From Microbacteriaceae bacterium VKM Ac-2854 (GTDB lineage: Bacteria; Actinomycetota; Actinomycetes; Actinomycetales; Microbacteriaceae), in assembly GCA_013205085.1 (NCBI GenBank), contig JABMLH010000008.1, positions 124,001 through 188,000 on the forward strand: a stretch of 64,000 bases of DNA. The letters are read 5' to 3'. The stretch's first letter is position 1. Every line of letters begins with the position of its first letter. Both the position numbers and the translations under genes were made by a program. The notes under the pieces were generated by a model. It was not told the origin of the DNA, did no database searches, and was given only the letters and a program-made list of their open reading frames with translations. This document shows, in pieces, positions 16,331 to 26,611 of the stretch.

Positions 16331-16360
16331 TGATCCAAATGGATCGAAAATGGTCCATTT
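16320..16360. promoter_or_regulatory. Two palindromic operators (TGGATCA-N4-TGATCCA and AAATGGA-N10-TCCATTT)
   Basis: TGGATCA/TGATCCA occupies 16320-16337 and AAATGGA/TCCATTT 16337-16360. The core TGGATC/GATCCA recurs again nearby (GGATCG at 16341, GGGATCA at 16364). The sites cover the -10 box and probable transcription start of a gene whose product has an N-terminal winged helix, suggesting autoregulation. Confidence 0.6.
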
Positions 16361-16372
16361 GATGGGATCAAC

Positions 16373-16987
16373 ATGGACCTTGGATCTCCCGGCAGTGACC
16401 TTTTGGGAGCGACTGAAGCTTCGCTTCTGCGTGCGCTCAACCGCCTACCACTGGGATCGTCCGGACGACGACTCGCGAAGCTCGCAGGGGTTCCGTCTCA
16501 CAGCACCGCGTTGCGAGCGCTCGCGCGACTCGAGGCCAACGGTTTACTCGAATCGGAATCCATCGCCCCCTCAACGATCTACCGGATCAATCGATCTCAC
16601 TTCTACTGGCCGTCGATCGAGCGGATCTTCAACCTTCGGAGCGCGATCGACAACGTCATCCAAGGAATTGCGGAGCGGTCAACGGGCGAGTCAGCGACGA
16701 TCGCGGTGTTCGGCTCGTTCGTGCGCGAGGAAGCCGGGCCGAACAGTGATCTCGATCTCGTCGTTGTCGTGAATCGCAGCGAAGATGCCGTGGTGCGCGA
16801 GGCTCTCATTGATGACCTCGAATCGGCCCTCACTGCGTTCCTCGGGAACCCCGTGCAGATCGTCGACCTCGACGATGAACAGATGACGCAGATGGTGCGA
16901 TCGAGAGACCCGCTCATCGAGTCGTGGCGTCGCGAGGCGAGGACAATCGTGGGACAACCGCTCAACTGGTGGATGCGAGCGCAGTGA
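16373..16987 (+). CDS. Winged-helix/nucleotidyltransferase fusion (MNT-type antitoxin)
   Basis: The 204-residue protein joins an N-terminal winged HTH (SGRRLAKLAGVPSHSTALRA, about 30-50, then LEANGLLESE) to a minimal nucleotidyltransferase domain with the catalytic signature GSFVREE at 114-120 and the acid pair in SDLDLVVVV (Asp126, Asp128). MNT proteins pair with HEPN proteins; in characterised systems the MNT component AMPylates or otherwise neutralises the HEPN RNase. The next gene (HEPN-like) starts within this gene's stop codon (TGATG). The HTH could bind the palindromes at 16320-16360. ATG 16373; no good Shine-Dalgarno. Confidence 0.8.
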   Translation: MDLGSPGSDLLGATEASLLRALNRLPLGSSGRRLAKLAGVPSHSTALRALARLEANGLLESESIAPSTIYRINRSHFYWPSIERIFNLRSAIDNVIQGIAERSTGESATIAVFGSFVREEAGPNSDLDLVVVVNRSEDAVVREALIDDLESALTAFLGNPVQIVDLDDEQMTQMVRSRDPLIESWRREARTIVGQPLNWWMRAQ

Positions 16988-17409
16988 TGGCGGCAAAGGG
17001 CCGAGTCGTTGAGATGACTGCGGGGACGATCGCCAGCCGATCCCGTCAGGCCAAAGGTTTTCTGGCGGCGGCCCGATTGGTACAAGAATTTGCGGCCGAC
17101 GCCGAGATCGAGTCTGCGCCGGCCGTGGTGAGTTCATTGACCGTACTGGCGGGGATCGCGGCCAGCGATGCGATCTGTGGCCACGCCACCGGGCATCGCG
17201 CCGCGGGCGAGGCACACGGAGAAGCCCTCTCATTGCTGGCGAGGTCGACCTCCGAGGGGAATCAGTATGCGAAGGATCTGGGACGACTACTCCAGGTCAA
17301 GTCAACGGTGCAGTACAGCGGCCTGACCGTCACCGAATCATCGGCGCAGAACATGCTGCGGTGGGCCCAACGTCTCGTCGACGGAATGGACCTCGAACTC
17401 AGTCGCTGA
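16987..17409 (+). CDS. HEPN-like partner protein (putative toxin)
   Basis: A 140-residue all-helical protein. The order of blocks (SRQAKGFLAAARLVQEFA, SSLTVLAGIAASDAICGHAT, LLQVKSTVQYSGLTV) matches the small HEPN-type proteins that sit after MNT genes in actinobacteria. The canonical R-x4-6-H RNase motif is not obvious; the equivalent position in KSTVQYSG has Lys and Tyr, so RNase activity is uncertain. Its ATG overlaps the stop of the nucleotidyltransferase gene, implying coupled translation. A bidirectional terminator follows at 17563. Confidence 0.65.
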   Translation: MAAKGRVVEMTAGTIASRSRQAKGFLAAARLVQEFAADAEIESAPAVVSSLTVLAGIAASDAICGHATGHRAAGEAHGEALSLLARSTSEGNQYAKDLGRLLQVKSTVQYSGLTVTESSAQNMLRWAQRLVDGMDLELSR

Positions 17410-17562
17410 CAGCTCGTGCGCCGTCCGGCACGCTGCGTCGTGATGAATTCGATCGCCGTGCACGAAGTCCGCATCGAAACGAGCAGCGACGCACTGGCCG
17501 CCCGGACCGCCGGACTCACGCTTCGGCACATCGCTCACCAGTGACCACGCCCGATCCATCCC
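17410..17562. other. Gap with one possible 33-codon ORF
   Basis: Between the HEPN gene and the terminator, an ATG at 17443 opens a 33-residue frame ending at 17544 (MNSIAVHEVRIETSSDA and on). It has no Shine-Dalgarno or -10 box and no recognisable motif. I see nothing else here. Confidence 0.2.
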
Positions 17563-17605
17563 ACGAGAACGGCCCTCCCGAGCGTGTCGGGAGGGCCGTT
17601 CTCGT
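17563..17605. terminator. Bidirectional intrinsic terminator, 19-bp perfect stem
   Basis: The arms 17563-17581 and 17587-17605 are perfectly complementary with a GCGTG loop. It sits between the convergent HEPN gene and ndh and can end both transcripts. Confidence 0.85.
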
Positions 17606-17624
17606 CGGATGAACCGGAGGGAGA

Positions 17625-19103
17625 CTACTCCGCGACCGGGTCGCCGCCGACGGGCACCGGAGTGCCCTCGGGGGCGGGCAGGCCCTCGCCTTCCGCCTTC
17701 TTGGCAGCGGGCTTCTTCTTGGCCGGAGCCTTGGTGGCGGCGGGCTCGGCGGGCACGGCCGGAGCCGCAGCCTCGGCCGGAGCCGGGGGCTTCGGACGCG
17801 AAGCGAAGGTCTCGAACGCCTGGCGCGGAACCTCACGGGCCTCGATCGAGGCGATGTCGCGGCCGAGCCAGAGGTTGTTCCACCAGCCCCAGACCACGCG
17901 GAACTTGCGCTCCCAGGACGGCATCGCCAGGCCGTGGTAGCCGCGGTGGGCGACCCAGGCCGGGAAGCCCTTGATCGCGAACTTGCCTGACTGGAACACG
18001 CCGATGCCGATGCCCAGACCGGCGACGGCGCCGAGGTTCTTGTGGTTGTACTCGACCGGCTTCTCGCCGCGCAGGATGGCGACGATGTTCTTCGCCATCA
18101 GCTTGCCCTGACGCACGGCGTGCTGCGCGTTCGGCACGCACATGCCGCCGACTCCGCCGCCGGAGAGGTCCGGAACCGCGGTCGCGTCGCCGGCGCCCCA
18201 GGCACCCTCGACGAGGTTGTCGGCGGTGCCGACGCGGAGGTCGGGGCGCACCTGCAGGCGGCCGCGCTCTTCGATCGGGAGGTCGGAGTTCTTGATCGAC
18301 GGGTTCGCCATCACGCCGGCGGTCCAGATGATCAAGTCGGACTCGAAGGTCTCGCCGGTGGACAGCTCGATCACGCCGCCGAGGGCCGACTTGAGCTGCG
18401 TGTCCAGGTGCACCTGAGCGCCGCGCTGGTCGAGGTTCTTCAGCACCCAGTGGCTGGTCTCCAGCGACACCTCCGGCATGATCCGACCCATCGCCTCGAC
18501 CAGGTGGAACTTGGTCTCTTCGAAGTCGATCTCGGGGTAGCGCTTGAGCAGCGCGCTCGCGAACGAACGCAGTTCGGCGAACACCTCGATGCCCGCGAAC
18601 CCGCCGCCGACGACCGTGACGGTCAGCAGACGCGAGCGCTCGGCGCCCTTGGGCAGCGATGCCGCCTTGTCGAAGTTGGTGAGGATGCGGTCGCGGATCG
18701 CGGTCGCCTCCTCGATCGTCTTCAGGCCGATCGCGTTGTCGGCGACACCCGGGATCGGGAACGTGCGCGAGACGGATCCGGCCGTGACCACGATCTGGTC
18801 GTAGCTGAACTCGTAGGGCTCACCGACCGTGGGAGTGATCGTGGCGACCTTGTTGGCGTGGTCGATCTTGGTGACCTTGGCCGCGACGATGGCGGTCTTC
18901 TTGAGGTGGCGGCGCAGCGAAACGATGGCGTGGCGCGGCTCGATCGAGCCCGCGGCTACCTCCGGAAGGAAGGGGAGGTACGCCATGTAGGGCAGCGGAT
19001 CGACGATGGTGACCTCGGCCTCGCCGGGACGGAGGTACTTCTCGAGCTTCCAGGCCGTATAGAAACCGGCGTAGCCGCCACCGACGATGAGGATTTTTGG
19101 CAC
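17625..19103 (-). CDS. ndh: Type II NADH dehydrogenase (NDH-2)
   Basis: Single-subunit, non-proton-pumping NADH:quinone oxidoreductase at the inner face of the membrane. Two dinucleotide folds are visible: FAD site ILIVGGGYAGF near residue 5-14 and NADH site VTVVGGGFAGIE near 168. The family quinone-site block GGGVGGMCVPNAQHAVRQG is present. After about residue 430 comes a 60-residue disordered Ala/Pro/Lys tail (AATKAPAKKKPAAKKAEGEG) not needed for catalysis; the basic stretch might aid membrane contact. GTG 19103 is preferred because GGAGAA lies 6 nt upstream and the Rossmann fold starts at once; a longer frame upstream adds non-homologous sequence. Confidence 0.93.
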   Translation of the reverse strand: MPKILIVGGGYAGFYTAWKLEKYLRPGEAEVTIVDPLPYMAYLPFLPEVAAGSIEPRHAIVSLRRHLKKTAIVAAKVTKIDHANKVATITPTVGEPYEFSYDQIVVTAGSVSRTFPIPGVADNAIGLKTIEEATAIRDRILTNFDKAASLPKGAERSRLLTVTVVGGGFAGIEVFAELRSFASALLKRYPEIDFEETKFHLVEAMGRIMPEVSLETSHWVLKNLDQRGAQVHLDTQLKSALGGVIELSTGETFESDLIIWTAGVMANPSIKNSDLPIEERGRLQVRPDLRVGTADNLVEGAWGAGDATAVPDLSGGGVGGMCVPNAQHAVRQGKLMAKNIVAILRGEKPVEYNHKNLGAVAGLGIGIGVFQSGKFAIKGFPAWVAHRGYHGLAMPSWERKFRVVWGWWNNLWLGRDIASIEAREVPRQAFETFASRPKPPAPAEAAAPAVPAEPAATKAPAKKKPAAKKAEGEGLPAPEGTPVPVGGDPVAE

Positions 19104-19143
19104 GGTGAATTCTCCAAAGGGGTGGACTATGCGGAACACCCTA

Positions 19144-20370
19144 CTACTTGCGAAGTGCCCGCTTGAACTGGCGGGTGGCAGCGATGACACCGAGCGATAC
19201 CAGCGTAACGAATCCCACGATCGTCGCGAAGGGAATCACGGTATCCCGCCACACCGGGCCGTCCCAGATCGGGGCACCGCGGGCGACGCTCTCATCCGGC
19301 CCGGGTAGCGGGAGCGGTGTCGCGGCCGGGGCGGCGCCGGCCTCGTCGGCGCTGGCCCCCCGGCGGTGCAGTCGCACCCACTCCCGCAGGTCGCCCATCG
19401 GATTGGCGCTCACCTCCGCGACCTCGGCGGTGACGGCGGCGTTCGCATCGATGAGGCCGTGGCCGTAGATCGGACTGTCCGTGCGTCCGTCGACCGGCGC
19501 GGCCGTGGCGACGACGCGCTCGATCACGTTCGCGGCGTCGAGATCCGGATGCGCGGCGCGCACCAGCGCGACCAGTCCGGCCACGATCGGCGCGGCTCCG
19601 CTGGTGCCCTGCCACGAGGCGTATCCGCCGCCGGGGAGGGCGCCGACGAGCTGCTCGCTCGGAGCGGCGACCGCGATGGTGATGCCCTGGGAGGAGGCAT
19701 CGAAGCTCGCGGCTCCGTTGCGGTCGACGCCGGCGACGGTGAGCACACCCGGGATGGTCGCGGGTGCGCCGACCTCGGTGGTGCCGCTGGCGCGGTTGCC
19801 GGCCGCGGCGACCACCACGACGTCGTGGTCGAACGCGTACTGGAAGGCGTCGTCCCACGACCGCGGCCATTGCAGGCTGTTCCGGGTCAGCGAGAGGTTG
19901 ATCACCGAGGCTCCGTTGTCGACCGACCAGCGCACGGCCTGGGCGATCTGGTCGTCGACCGACGTCGCTCCGTCGAGCCCGACACCGATGGAGGCCGAGA
20001 GCACGGAGGCGCCGGGCGCCACCCCGATCACTCCGCTGTCGGTTCCCGTGCCGCGTCCGGCGAGCATCGACGCGACCAGGGTGCCGTGCTCGGGGTCGTC
20101 CCCCACGGGCGTCTGACCGTTCGCGGAGCCGACTCCCGAGAAGTCGCTGCCGCCGACGACGGCGCCGGACAGCTCGGCGATCGTTCCGTCCACACCGGTG
20201 TCGATCACGGCCACGGTCACACCCTCGCCGGTGCTGCTGCCCCACGCGGTGGTGAAGCCGTAGTCGGCCAGCCAGTACTCGAGGCTGCGCGGTGTGTCCG
20301 CGACGGCGACGGGCGCGACGAGGAACGCGAGGGCGACGATCGCCGCGAGCGCCCCACCGCGCCGACGCAC
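19144..20370 (-). CDS. Secreted S8 subtilisin-like serine protease with C-terminal anchor
   Basis: The signal sequence MRRRGGALAAIVALAF with AVA at 22-24 leads into a subtilase domain with Asp57 (VAVIDTGVD), His95 (DDPEHGTLVASMLAG), oxyanion Asn192 and Ser257 (GTSGAAP). A C-terminal membrane helix (IPFATIVGFVTLVSLGVI) and a basic tail fix it to the membrane, an arrangement like mycosins, but no ESX genes are nearby. GTG 20370 lies 2 nt after the stop of the DUF501 gene and has GAGG 7 nt upstream, so the genes are probably cotranscribed. Substrate unknown. Confidence 0.88.
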   Translation of the reverse strand: MRRRGGALAAIVALAFLVAPVAVADTPRSLEYWLADYGFTTAWGSSTGEGVTVAVIDTGVDGTIAELSGAVVGGSDFSGVGSANGQTPVGDDPEHGTLVASMLAGRGTGTDSGVIGVAPGASVLSASIGVGLDGATSVDDQIAQAVRWSVDNGASVINLSLTRNSLQWPRSWDDAFQYAFDHDVVVVAAAGNRASGTTEVGAPATIPGVLTVAGVDRNGAASFDASSQGITIAVAAPSEQLVGALPGGGYASWQGTSGAAPIVAGLVALVRAAHPDLDAANVIERVVATAAPVDGRTDSPIYGHGLIDANAAVTAEVAEVSANPMGDLREWVRLHRRGASADEAGAAPAATPLPLPGPDESVARGAPIWDGPVWRDTVIPFATIVGFVTLVSLGVIAATRQFKRALRK

Positions 20371-20372
20371 CC

Positions 20373-20885
20373 TCAGACCTCGTACGGTTCGCACACGCAG
20401 ACGTCGGGCGACCAGTCCGCGCGCTCCAGGGCGAGGTCGCCGATCGGGTTCACCCCCGGGCCGGCCGAGAGGGAGTGGGCCGCGAGCGCGTGCAGGCACT
20501 TGACGCGCACGGGCATGCCGCCGGAGGAGATGCCGTCGATCTCGTCGACGTGAGCGACGCTCTCGCGGTCGGCCAGGAACGCGGCGTGCGCCGCGGCGTA
20601 CGCCTCGCGGAGTGACGCGTCCTCGGCCAGCAGCGCGTTGTACTCGTTCATCACCTGGGTGGCTTCGAGGGCGGAGATCGCCGCCGTCGCACCGGGGTGG
20701 GTCAGGTAGTAGAAGGTCGGGAACGGCGTGCCGTCGGACAGCCGCGGCTTCGTCGAGACCACGGTCGGGTTTCCGCAGACACAGCGCGCCGGGATGCCGA
20801 TGACGTCACGCGCGGGCCGGCCCAACTGGGCGGAGACGACGGCGATGTCGCGATCGCTGGGCGGGTCGAAGGGGGGCGTGCTCAC
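20373..20885 (-). CDS. DUF501 domain protein
   Basis: A 170-residue protein with the family cysteines ARCVCGNPTVV (33-43), VKCLHALAAHSL and DVCVCEPY, consistent with a metal or cluster site. In actinobacteria the order eno, FtsB-like gene, DUF501 gene is widely conserved (M. tuberculosis Rv1023-Rv1025), and the same order is seen here. GTG start. Its role is unknown; the conserved neighbours tie it loosely to division and central metabolism. Confidence 0.88.
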   Translation of the reverse strand: MSTPPFDPPSDRDIAVVSAQLGRPARDVIGIPARCVCGNPTVVSTKPRLSDGTPFPTFYYLTHPGATAAISALEATQVMNEYNALLAEDASLREAYAAAHAAFLADRESVAHVDEIDGISSGGMPVRVKCLHALAAHSLSAGPGVNPIGDLALERADWSPDVCVCEPYEV

Positions 20886-20944
20886 GGAGGGGTCCTTGTC
20901 TGACTGCGGAGGGAGCCGGGCGTCGTGCCGCGGAAGCAGCGATT

Positions 20945-21625
20945 CTACGGGGTGGGCGTCGGCGTCGGTACGGCGCCCGAGAGTTGGTCGGGGGTCTGCT
21001 CGCCGGTGCCGCTGATCACGACGGAGGAGAGCAACGACTGCACCCAGTCGGTGCGGGTCTGCTGCAACGCGTCGCTGACGGCGGTGTCGTTCTCGGTCGC
21101 GACGGTGACGTCATTGAGCACGAGGTAGCTGATCTCGCCGGGCATCACGTAGTAGAGCCGGTCGCGAGCCTGCGCCCGGATGTACGCCGGATCGGACCAG
21201 CGAGCCTGCTCGTCGTCCAGGTTCTGCGCATCCGACTTGGCCGCATCCACCGATTGCTGCAACTCGGCGATCTGCGCGCGCTGCTCGACGAAGGTCTTCA
21301 CGCTCGGGGCGAGCACGATCACCGCCAGGATCATGATGCCCATGATCAGCAGGGTGAAGCCGGAACCGCGCACGCCGGCCATCCAGGCGGAGGCCTGCGT
21401 CTGCGCCGTCGACATCGCGACCGGGACCCGCCGGGTGCCCGCGGCGGCGGGGCGCTTCGGACCGGCGGGTCTCGCGGCGCTCGACTTCGCGGTGCTCGGC
21501 TTCGCGGCGCTCGGCTTCGCGGCGCTGGGCCTCGCGGCGCTGGGCCTCGCGGCGGTCGGCTTCGCGGAGGTGTTCTGGCGCGGTGCCGATCCGGGGGCCG
21601 CGGGGCGGCGGGTCGTGCGAGCCAT
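20945..21625 (-). CDS. FtsB/DivIC-like septum formation initiator
   Basis: Bitopic division protein. After a 70-residue Ala/Pro/Lys/Arg-rich cytoplasmic tail comes one membrane helix (TLLIMGIMILAVIVLAPSV, 91-109), a coiled coil (EQRAQIAELQQSVDAAKSDA, 114-133) and the family sequence DPAYIRAQARDRLYYVMPGE (146-164) where FtsL/FtsQ contacts are expected. The tail repeats AKPSA-type pentads coded by a 15-bp DNA repeat. ATG 21625 has AGGAGG 8 nt upstream. It lies between eno and the DUF501 gene as in other actinobacteria. Confidence 0.88.
   Translation of the reverse strand: MARTTRRPAAPGSAPRQNTSAKPTAARPSAARPSAAKPSAAKPSTAKSSAARPAGPKRPAAAGTRRVPVAMSTAQTQASAWMAGVRGSGFTLLIMGIMILAVIVLAPSVKTFVEQRAQIAELQQSVDAAKSDAQNLDDEQARWSDPAYIRAQARDRLYYVMPGEISYLVLNDVTVATENDTAVSDALQQTRTDWVQSLLSSVVISGTGEQTPDQLSGAVPTPTPTP
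21481..21567. repeat. 15-bp tandem repeat inside the FtsB-like gene
   Basis: A GGCTTCGCGGCGCTC-like unit recurs about six times with point changes and codes for the (A/R)KPSA pentads of the disordered N-terminal tail. Copy number is likely to vary between strains. Confidence 0.7.
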
Positions 21626-21716
21626 TCTGCGTGCCTCCTCCGGCAGGGTGGCGGGCGGCGCCCGGGAACGAGAAGCGGCCCACCGGCTTCCCGGTGGGCC
21701 GCATCGCTTGGTTACG

Positions 21717-23644
<1,928 letters not shown>

Positions 23645-23650
23645 GCGCTC

Positions 23651-23700
23651 CCCGCTGGTTGAGCCAGCCCCCGCTGGTTGAGCCTGCCGAAACCACACCC
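23651..23700. repeat. Two copies of CCCCGCTGGTTGAGCC
   Basis: The 16-base sequence occurs twice in tandem (near 23650 and 23668), the second followed by TGCCGAAAC. The same GGTTGAGC-TTGCCGA element recurs in inverted form at 60293-60533 and 60625-60669, so it is a dispersed intergenic repeat. Confidence 0.75.
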
Positions 23701-23766
23701 ACAACGAACATCGATTTCGGCGCGCTCAATCGGCATCCGCCGGCACCATCGGCATCCGCCGAACGA

Positions 23767-24825
23767 TCATGCAGCGTCCACGAGGACGGAGCGCCGTCCG
23801 CGGGCGCGCACGGTGAGCGCGTGCAGGCCGGCCTCCAGCGGGCCGCGCCGCATCCGCAGGAACCACAGGCTCGCGACGACGAGCGATGCGATCGTGACCG
23901 GGAGGAACAGCGCCGGCACCGTGCCGACCGGACCGGCCTGGTGCACGATCGCGAGCACCAGGATGTGCGCGACGTAAAGGGTGAGCGCCATCCGGCCGAC
24001 AGACTCCAGGGGGTACAACACGTGCCAGGGCAGCCGCTCCAGGAGCAGGCAGGCGGCGATGACCAACAGCGCCGCGCCGAACACCGCCACGGCGATGAAC
24101 GGACTCGTCGAGCGCAGGTTCGCGGCCAGCGGGGCCGCGAGGATCGAACGCACGGCCGTCGGATCCGCCGGGTCGCTCAGCGCCGCGGCGAACGGCTGCA
24201 CGAATCGAGCCCCCAGGTGACCGGCGGCGGCCAGCACGAATCCGACCCCGCCCAGCGACCACATCCGGCGCACCGTCCACTCCGTGCGCCCGAGCGCGAG
24301 CCCGAGGATGAGGAAGCCGAGCCAGACGACCGCCGGGTAGCTGCCCGCGAACAGCACGGAGCCGATGGGCGTCACCGTGTACGTCGGCAACCAGAGCGGG
24401 CCACCCGCGACGAGGATCGGGCCGAGGATCAAGAAGGTCGCCCCGATGACCCAGAGGGTGCGCACGCGCAGCCGGAGCAGCAGCAGCGCGATCACGAAGT
24501 AGACGGCGTAGAACTCCAGGATCACCGCGACCGGGGTGCCCAACGCCCGCAGCATCCCGCCCAGCGCGAAGAGCACCACGCTGCGCACGAGGATCGCGAG
24601 GCGGTCCCCCGCCAGCCGGTCCCCGCTGTGCGGGGTCGCCCCGCCGGTCGCCAGAGCGAGCGAGAAACCGGCCACGACCACGAACAGCACGGCTGCGCGC
24701 CCGCCGGCCACGTGGATCCAGCTCCCCGGGTTCGACATCGACAGCGGCGTGTGATCCAGGTGCGTAGCGAACATCCCGATCAGCGCGATCCCCCGCGCCG
24801 CATCGATCCCGCGGATCCTGACCAT
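23767..24825 (-). CDS. DUF418/HGSNAT-like acyltransferase-family membrane protein
   Basis: A 352-residue protein with about ten membrane helices. The N-terminus RIRGIDAARGIALIGMFATH is the heparan N-acetyltransferase-like pattern with His near 22, and the C-terminal part holds the DUF418 block YPLESVGRMALTLYVAH. Such proteins are thought to move acyl groups across the membrane onto glycans, but few have been tested. ATG 24825 with GGGGGAG upstream. It is followed on the minus strand by the intergenic repeat at 23651. Confidence 0.8.
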   Translation of the reverse strand: MVRIRGIDAARGIALIGMFATHLDHTPLSMSNPGSWIHVAGGRAAVLFVVVAGFSLALATGGATPHSGDRLAGDRLAILVRSVVLFALGGMLRALGTPVAVILEFYAVYFVIALLLLRLRVRTLWVIGATFLILGPILVAGGPLWLPTYTVTPIGSVLFAGSYPAVVWLGFLILGLALGRTEWTVRRMWSLGGVGFVLAAAGHLGARFVQPFAAALSDPADPTAVRSILAAPLAANLRSTSPFIAVAVFGAALLVIAACLLLERLPWHVLYPLESVGRMALTLYVAHILVLAIVHQAGPVGTVPALFLPVTIASLVVASLWFLRMRRGPLEAGLHALTVRARGRRSVLVDAA

Positions 24826-24860
24826 GTGACTCCCCCTTCGGCCCCGGACAGCGTAGCGAA

Positions 24861-24912
24861 AGGGGGTTGTCACGCCGTCCCATCGATGCGCGGGACGCAG
24901 TGACAACCCCCT
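24861..24912. terminator. Nested inverted repeat with AGGGGGTTGTCAC arms
   Basis: AGGGGGTTGTCAC (24861-24873) pairs perfectly with GTGACAACCCCCT (24900-24912); inside, CGTCCC (24876-24881) pairs with GGGACG (24892-24897). It follows the importer operon end (24924) and precedes the DUF418 gene on the minus strand, so it can end the importer transcript. Same arm as at 13739 and 30291. Confidence 0.75.
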
Positions 24913-24923
24913 GTCGTCTGGCG

Positions 24924-25799
24924 CTACTTCGAGCCGCCGTCGAGCGACATCCGGGCGAGCACGACCGACTCGAGCACCTGCACCACCATGTAGAGGATGA
25001 GCGAGACGCCGGTCACGATGACCACGGCCGCCCACACCTCCGCGAACTTGGCCTGCGACATCCACGCGTTGATGGAGCCGCCGATCCCGTCGCCCGTGGA
25101 GAGCCACTCGGCCAGCAGCGCACCGGTGATCGCGCCCGGTACCGAGACGCGGATCGCCGCGAAGAGCGACGGCAGCGCACCGGGCAGCGCGACCTTGCGG
25201 ATCGCGGTGAAGGTGGTGCCGCCGTAGACGGAGATCACGTCGAGCATCTGCGGCGAGGCGGCGTTCAGTCCGAACGCCACCGTCACCAGCGCGGGGAAGA
25301 GCACCACGATGCCGCCGATGACGGCCACCGAAACGACCGTACCCTGACCGAAGACCAGGATGATCAGCGGCGCCATCGCGATGAGGGGCACCGAGCGCAC
25401 CAGCATCGCGAAGGGCATCAGGGCGCTCTCGAGCCCCTTCGACAGGCGGAACAGCACCGCGACCGCGATCGCGACGACGAGCCCGGAGGCGAAGCCGATG
25501 AACGCGTGCCACATGGTCACGCCGAACAGCGAGGCCAGTTCGGCACGGTTCTCGGCGGCGCCGTCGACCGTGAACAGGTAGTTCCAGACATCGATCGGGC
25601 CCTTGATCACATAGGGCGAGACGCCGCTGAACAGGATCACGCCGACCCAGATCGCCAGCACGATCACGATCGTCGCGAGCGCGACCAGGAGCGAGCGGTT
25701 CAGGCTCTTCAGCAGCTGCTTGGTCGCGGCCGCCCGGATCTGCTTGCGCAGCTCCGCGACCGCGTAGGTGGTGGTCGCCGTGGAGACGTTCGTGGTCAT
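24924..25799 (-). CDS. ABC importer permease (SsuC/TauC-like)
   Basis: Second membrane subunit of the NMT1/THI5-type importer. A polar 30-residue N-terminus precedes six helices; the EAA loop reads LDVISVYGGTTFTAIRKVAL with the conserved Gly, then LPGALPSLFAAIRVSVPGA. It starts ATG 25799, 2 bp after the stop of the paralogous permease. The two permeases form a heterodimer by analogy with similar operons that encode two distinct permeases. Confidence 0.88.
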   Translation of the reverse strand: MTTNVSTATTTYAVAELRKQIRAAATKQLLKSLNRSLLVALATIVIVLAIWVGVILFSGVSPYVIKGPIDVWNYLFTVDGAAENRAELASLFGVTMWHAFIGFASGLVVAIAVAVLFRLSKGLESALMPFAMLVRSVPLIAMAPLIILVFGQGTVVSVAVIGGIVVLFPALVTVAFGLNAASPQMLDVISVYGGTTFTAIRKVALPGALPSLFAAIRVSVPGAITGALLAEWLSTGDGIGGSINAWMSQAKFAEVWAAVVIVTGVSLILYMVVQVLESVVLARMSLDGGSK

Positions 25800-25801
25800 G
25801 C

Positions 25802-26602
25802 TCAGGCCCGCTTTCCGGTCGACCAGGGCGCCGCGAAGCGCCCCACCAGCCCGACGAGGCCGTAGCCCGCGAGGGCCACCACCGCGCAGAGCAGGAACAG
25901 AGCGAACACGCGCGGGGAGTTCAGCGAGACCGCGGCGTTGCGCAGGATCGGACCGACGCCCACCTCGATCCGCCCCATGTACTCGCCCAGGATCGCGCCG
26001 AGGAACGCGGCCGGAACCGCGATCTGCAGGGCGCTGAGGATGCTCGGCAGCGCCGCCACCAGTCGCACCTTGCGCAGCTGCGTGAACTTCGATCCGCCGT
26101 AGACCGTGATCACGTCGAGCGAGGCGCGATCGGCGGCCTTGAAGCCCAGCAGCGAGCCGACGACGGTCGTGAAGAAGACCGAGAGCCCGGCGAGGAACAC
26201 CGCGGTCGCGGAGGCGTCACCGGGTTGGGTCGCGCCGCCGAGGATCAGGATCGCCAACGGCCCGATCGCCACGATCGGCACGCAATAGGAGACCACGGCG
26301 ACCTGCTGCAGCACCCCCTCGAGCTGCGGCACCACCAGCACGAAGGCGCTGAGCACGAGCGCGATCAGGTTGCCCCAGAAGTAGCCGATACCGGCCTCGA
26401 GCAGGGTGACCGAGAAGCTGGTCCAGAAGAAGTCGAAGCCGTCGTCGACCATCGACGTGACGACGTCCAGCGGCGTCGGGACGGGCACGTAGCTACCCGT
26501 CGCGGTCGCCGCGGCGACGAGCGCGATCAGCCACCACACCACAACGATACCGACGACACCGATGAGCCCGGAGGCCCACCGCGGGAGGGAGAAGGATCTC
26601 AT
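25802..26602 (-). CDS. ABC importer permease (SsuC/TauC-like)
   Basis: First permease of the pair. It has helices from residue 13 on (GLIGVVGIVVVWWLIALVAA), a periplasm-facing VPVPTPLDV, and an EAA loop LDVITVYGGSKFTQLRKVRL followed by AALPSILSALQIAVPAAFLG. The loop resembles that of the neighbouring permease (VYGG, then a LRKV/IRKV step), so they are old paralogues. ATG 26602; the ATPase gene ends 9 bp upstream. Role: membrane channel of an importer for a planar nitrogenous compound or sulfonate. Confidence 0.88.
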   Translation of the reverse strand: MRSFSLPRWASGLIGVVGIVVVWWLIALVAAATATGSYVPVPTPLDVVTSMVDDGFDFFWTSFSVTLLEAGIGYFWGNLIALVLSAFVLVVPQLEGVLQQVAVVSYCVPIVAIGPLAILILGGATQPGDASATAVFLAGLSVFFTTVVGSLLGFKAADRASLDVITVYGGSKFTQLRKVRLVAALPSILSALQIAVPAAFLGAILGEYMGRIEVGVGPILRNAAVSLNSPRVFALFLLCAVVALAGYGLVGLVGRFAAPWSTGKRA

Positions 26603-26611
26603 CCGTCGCCC

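Noticed and set aside
19144-20370. Mycosin of a type VII secretion system
   Set aside because: Topology is similar but no ecc or esx genes are in the window; kept as a generic membrane-anchored S8 protease.
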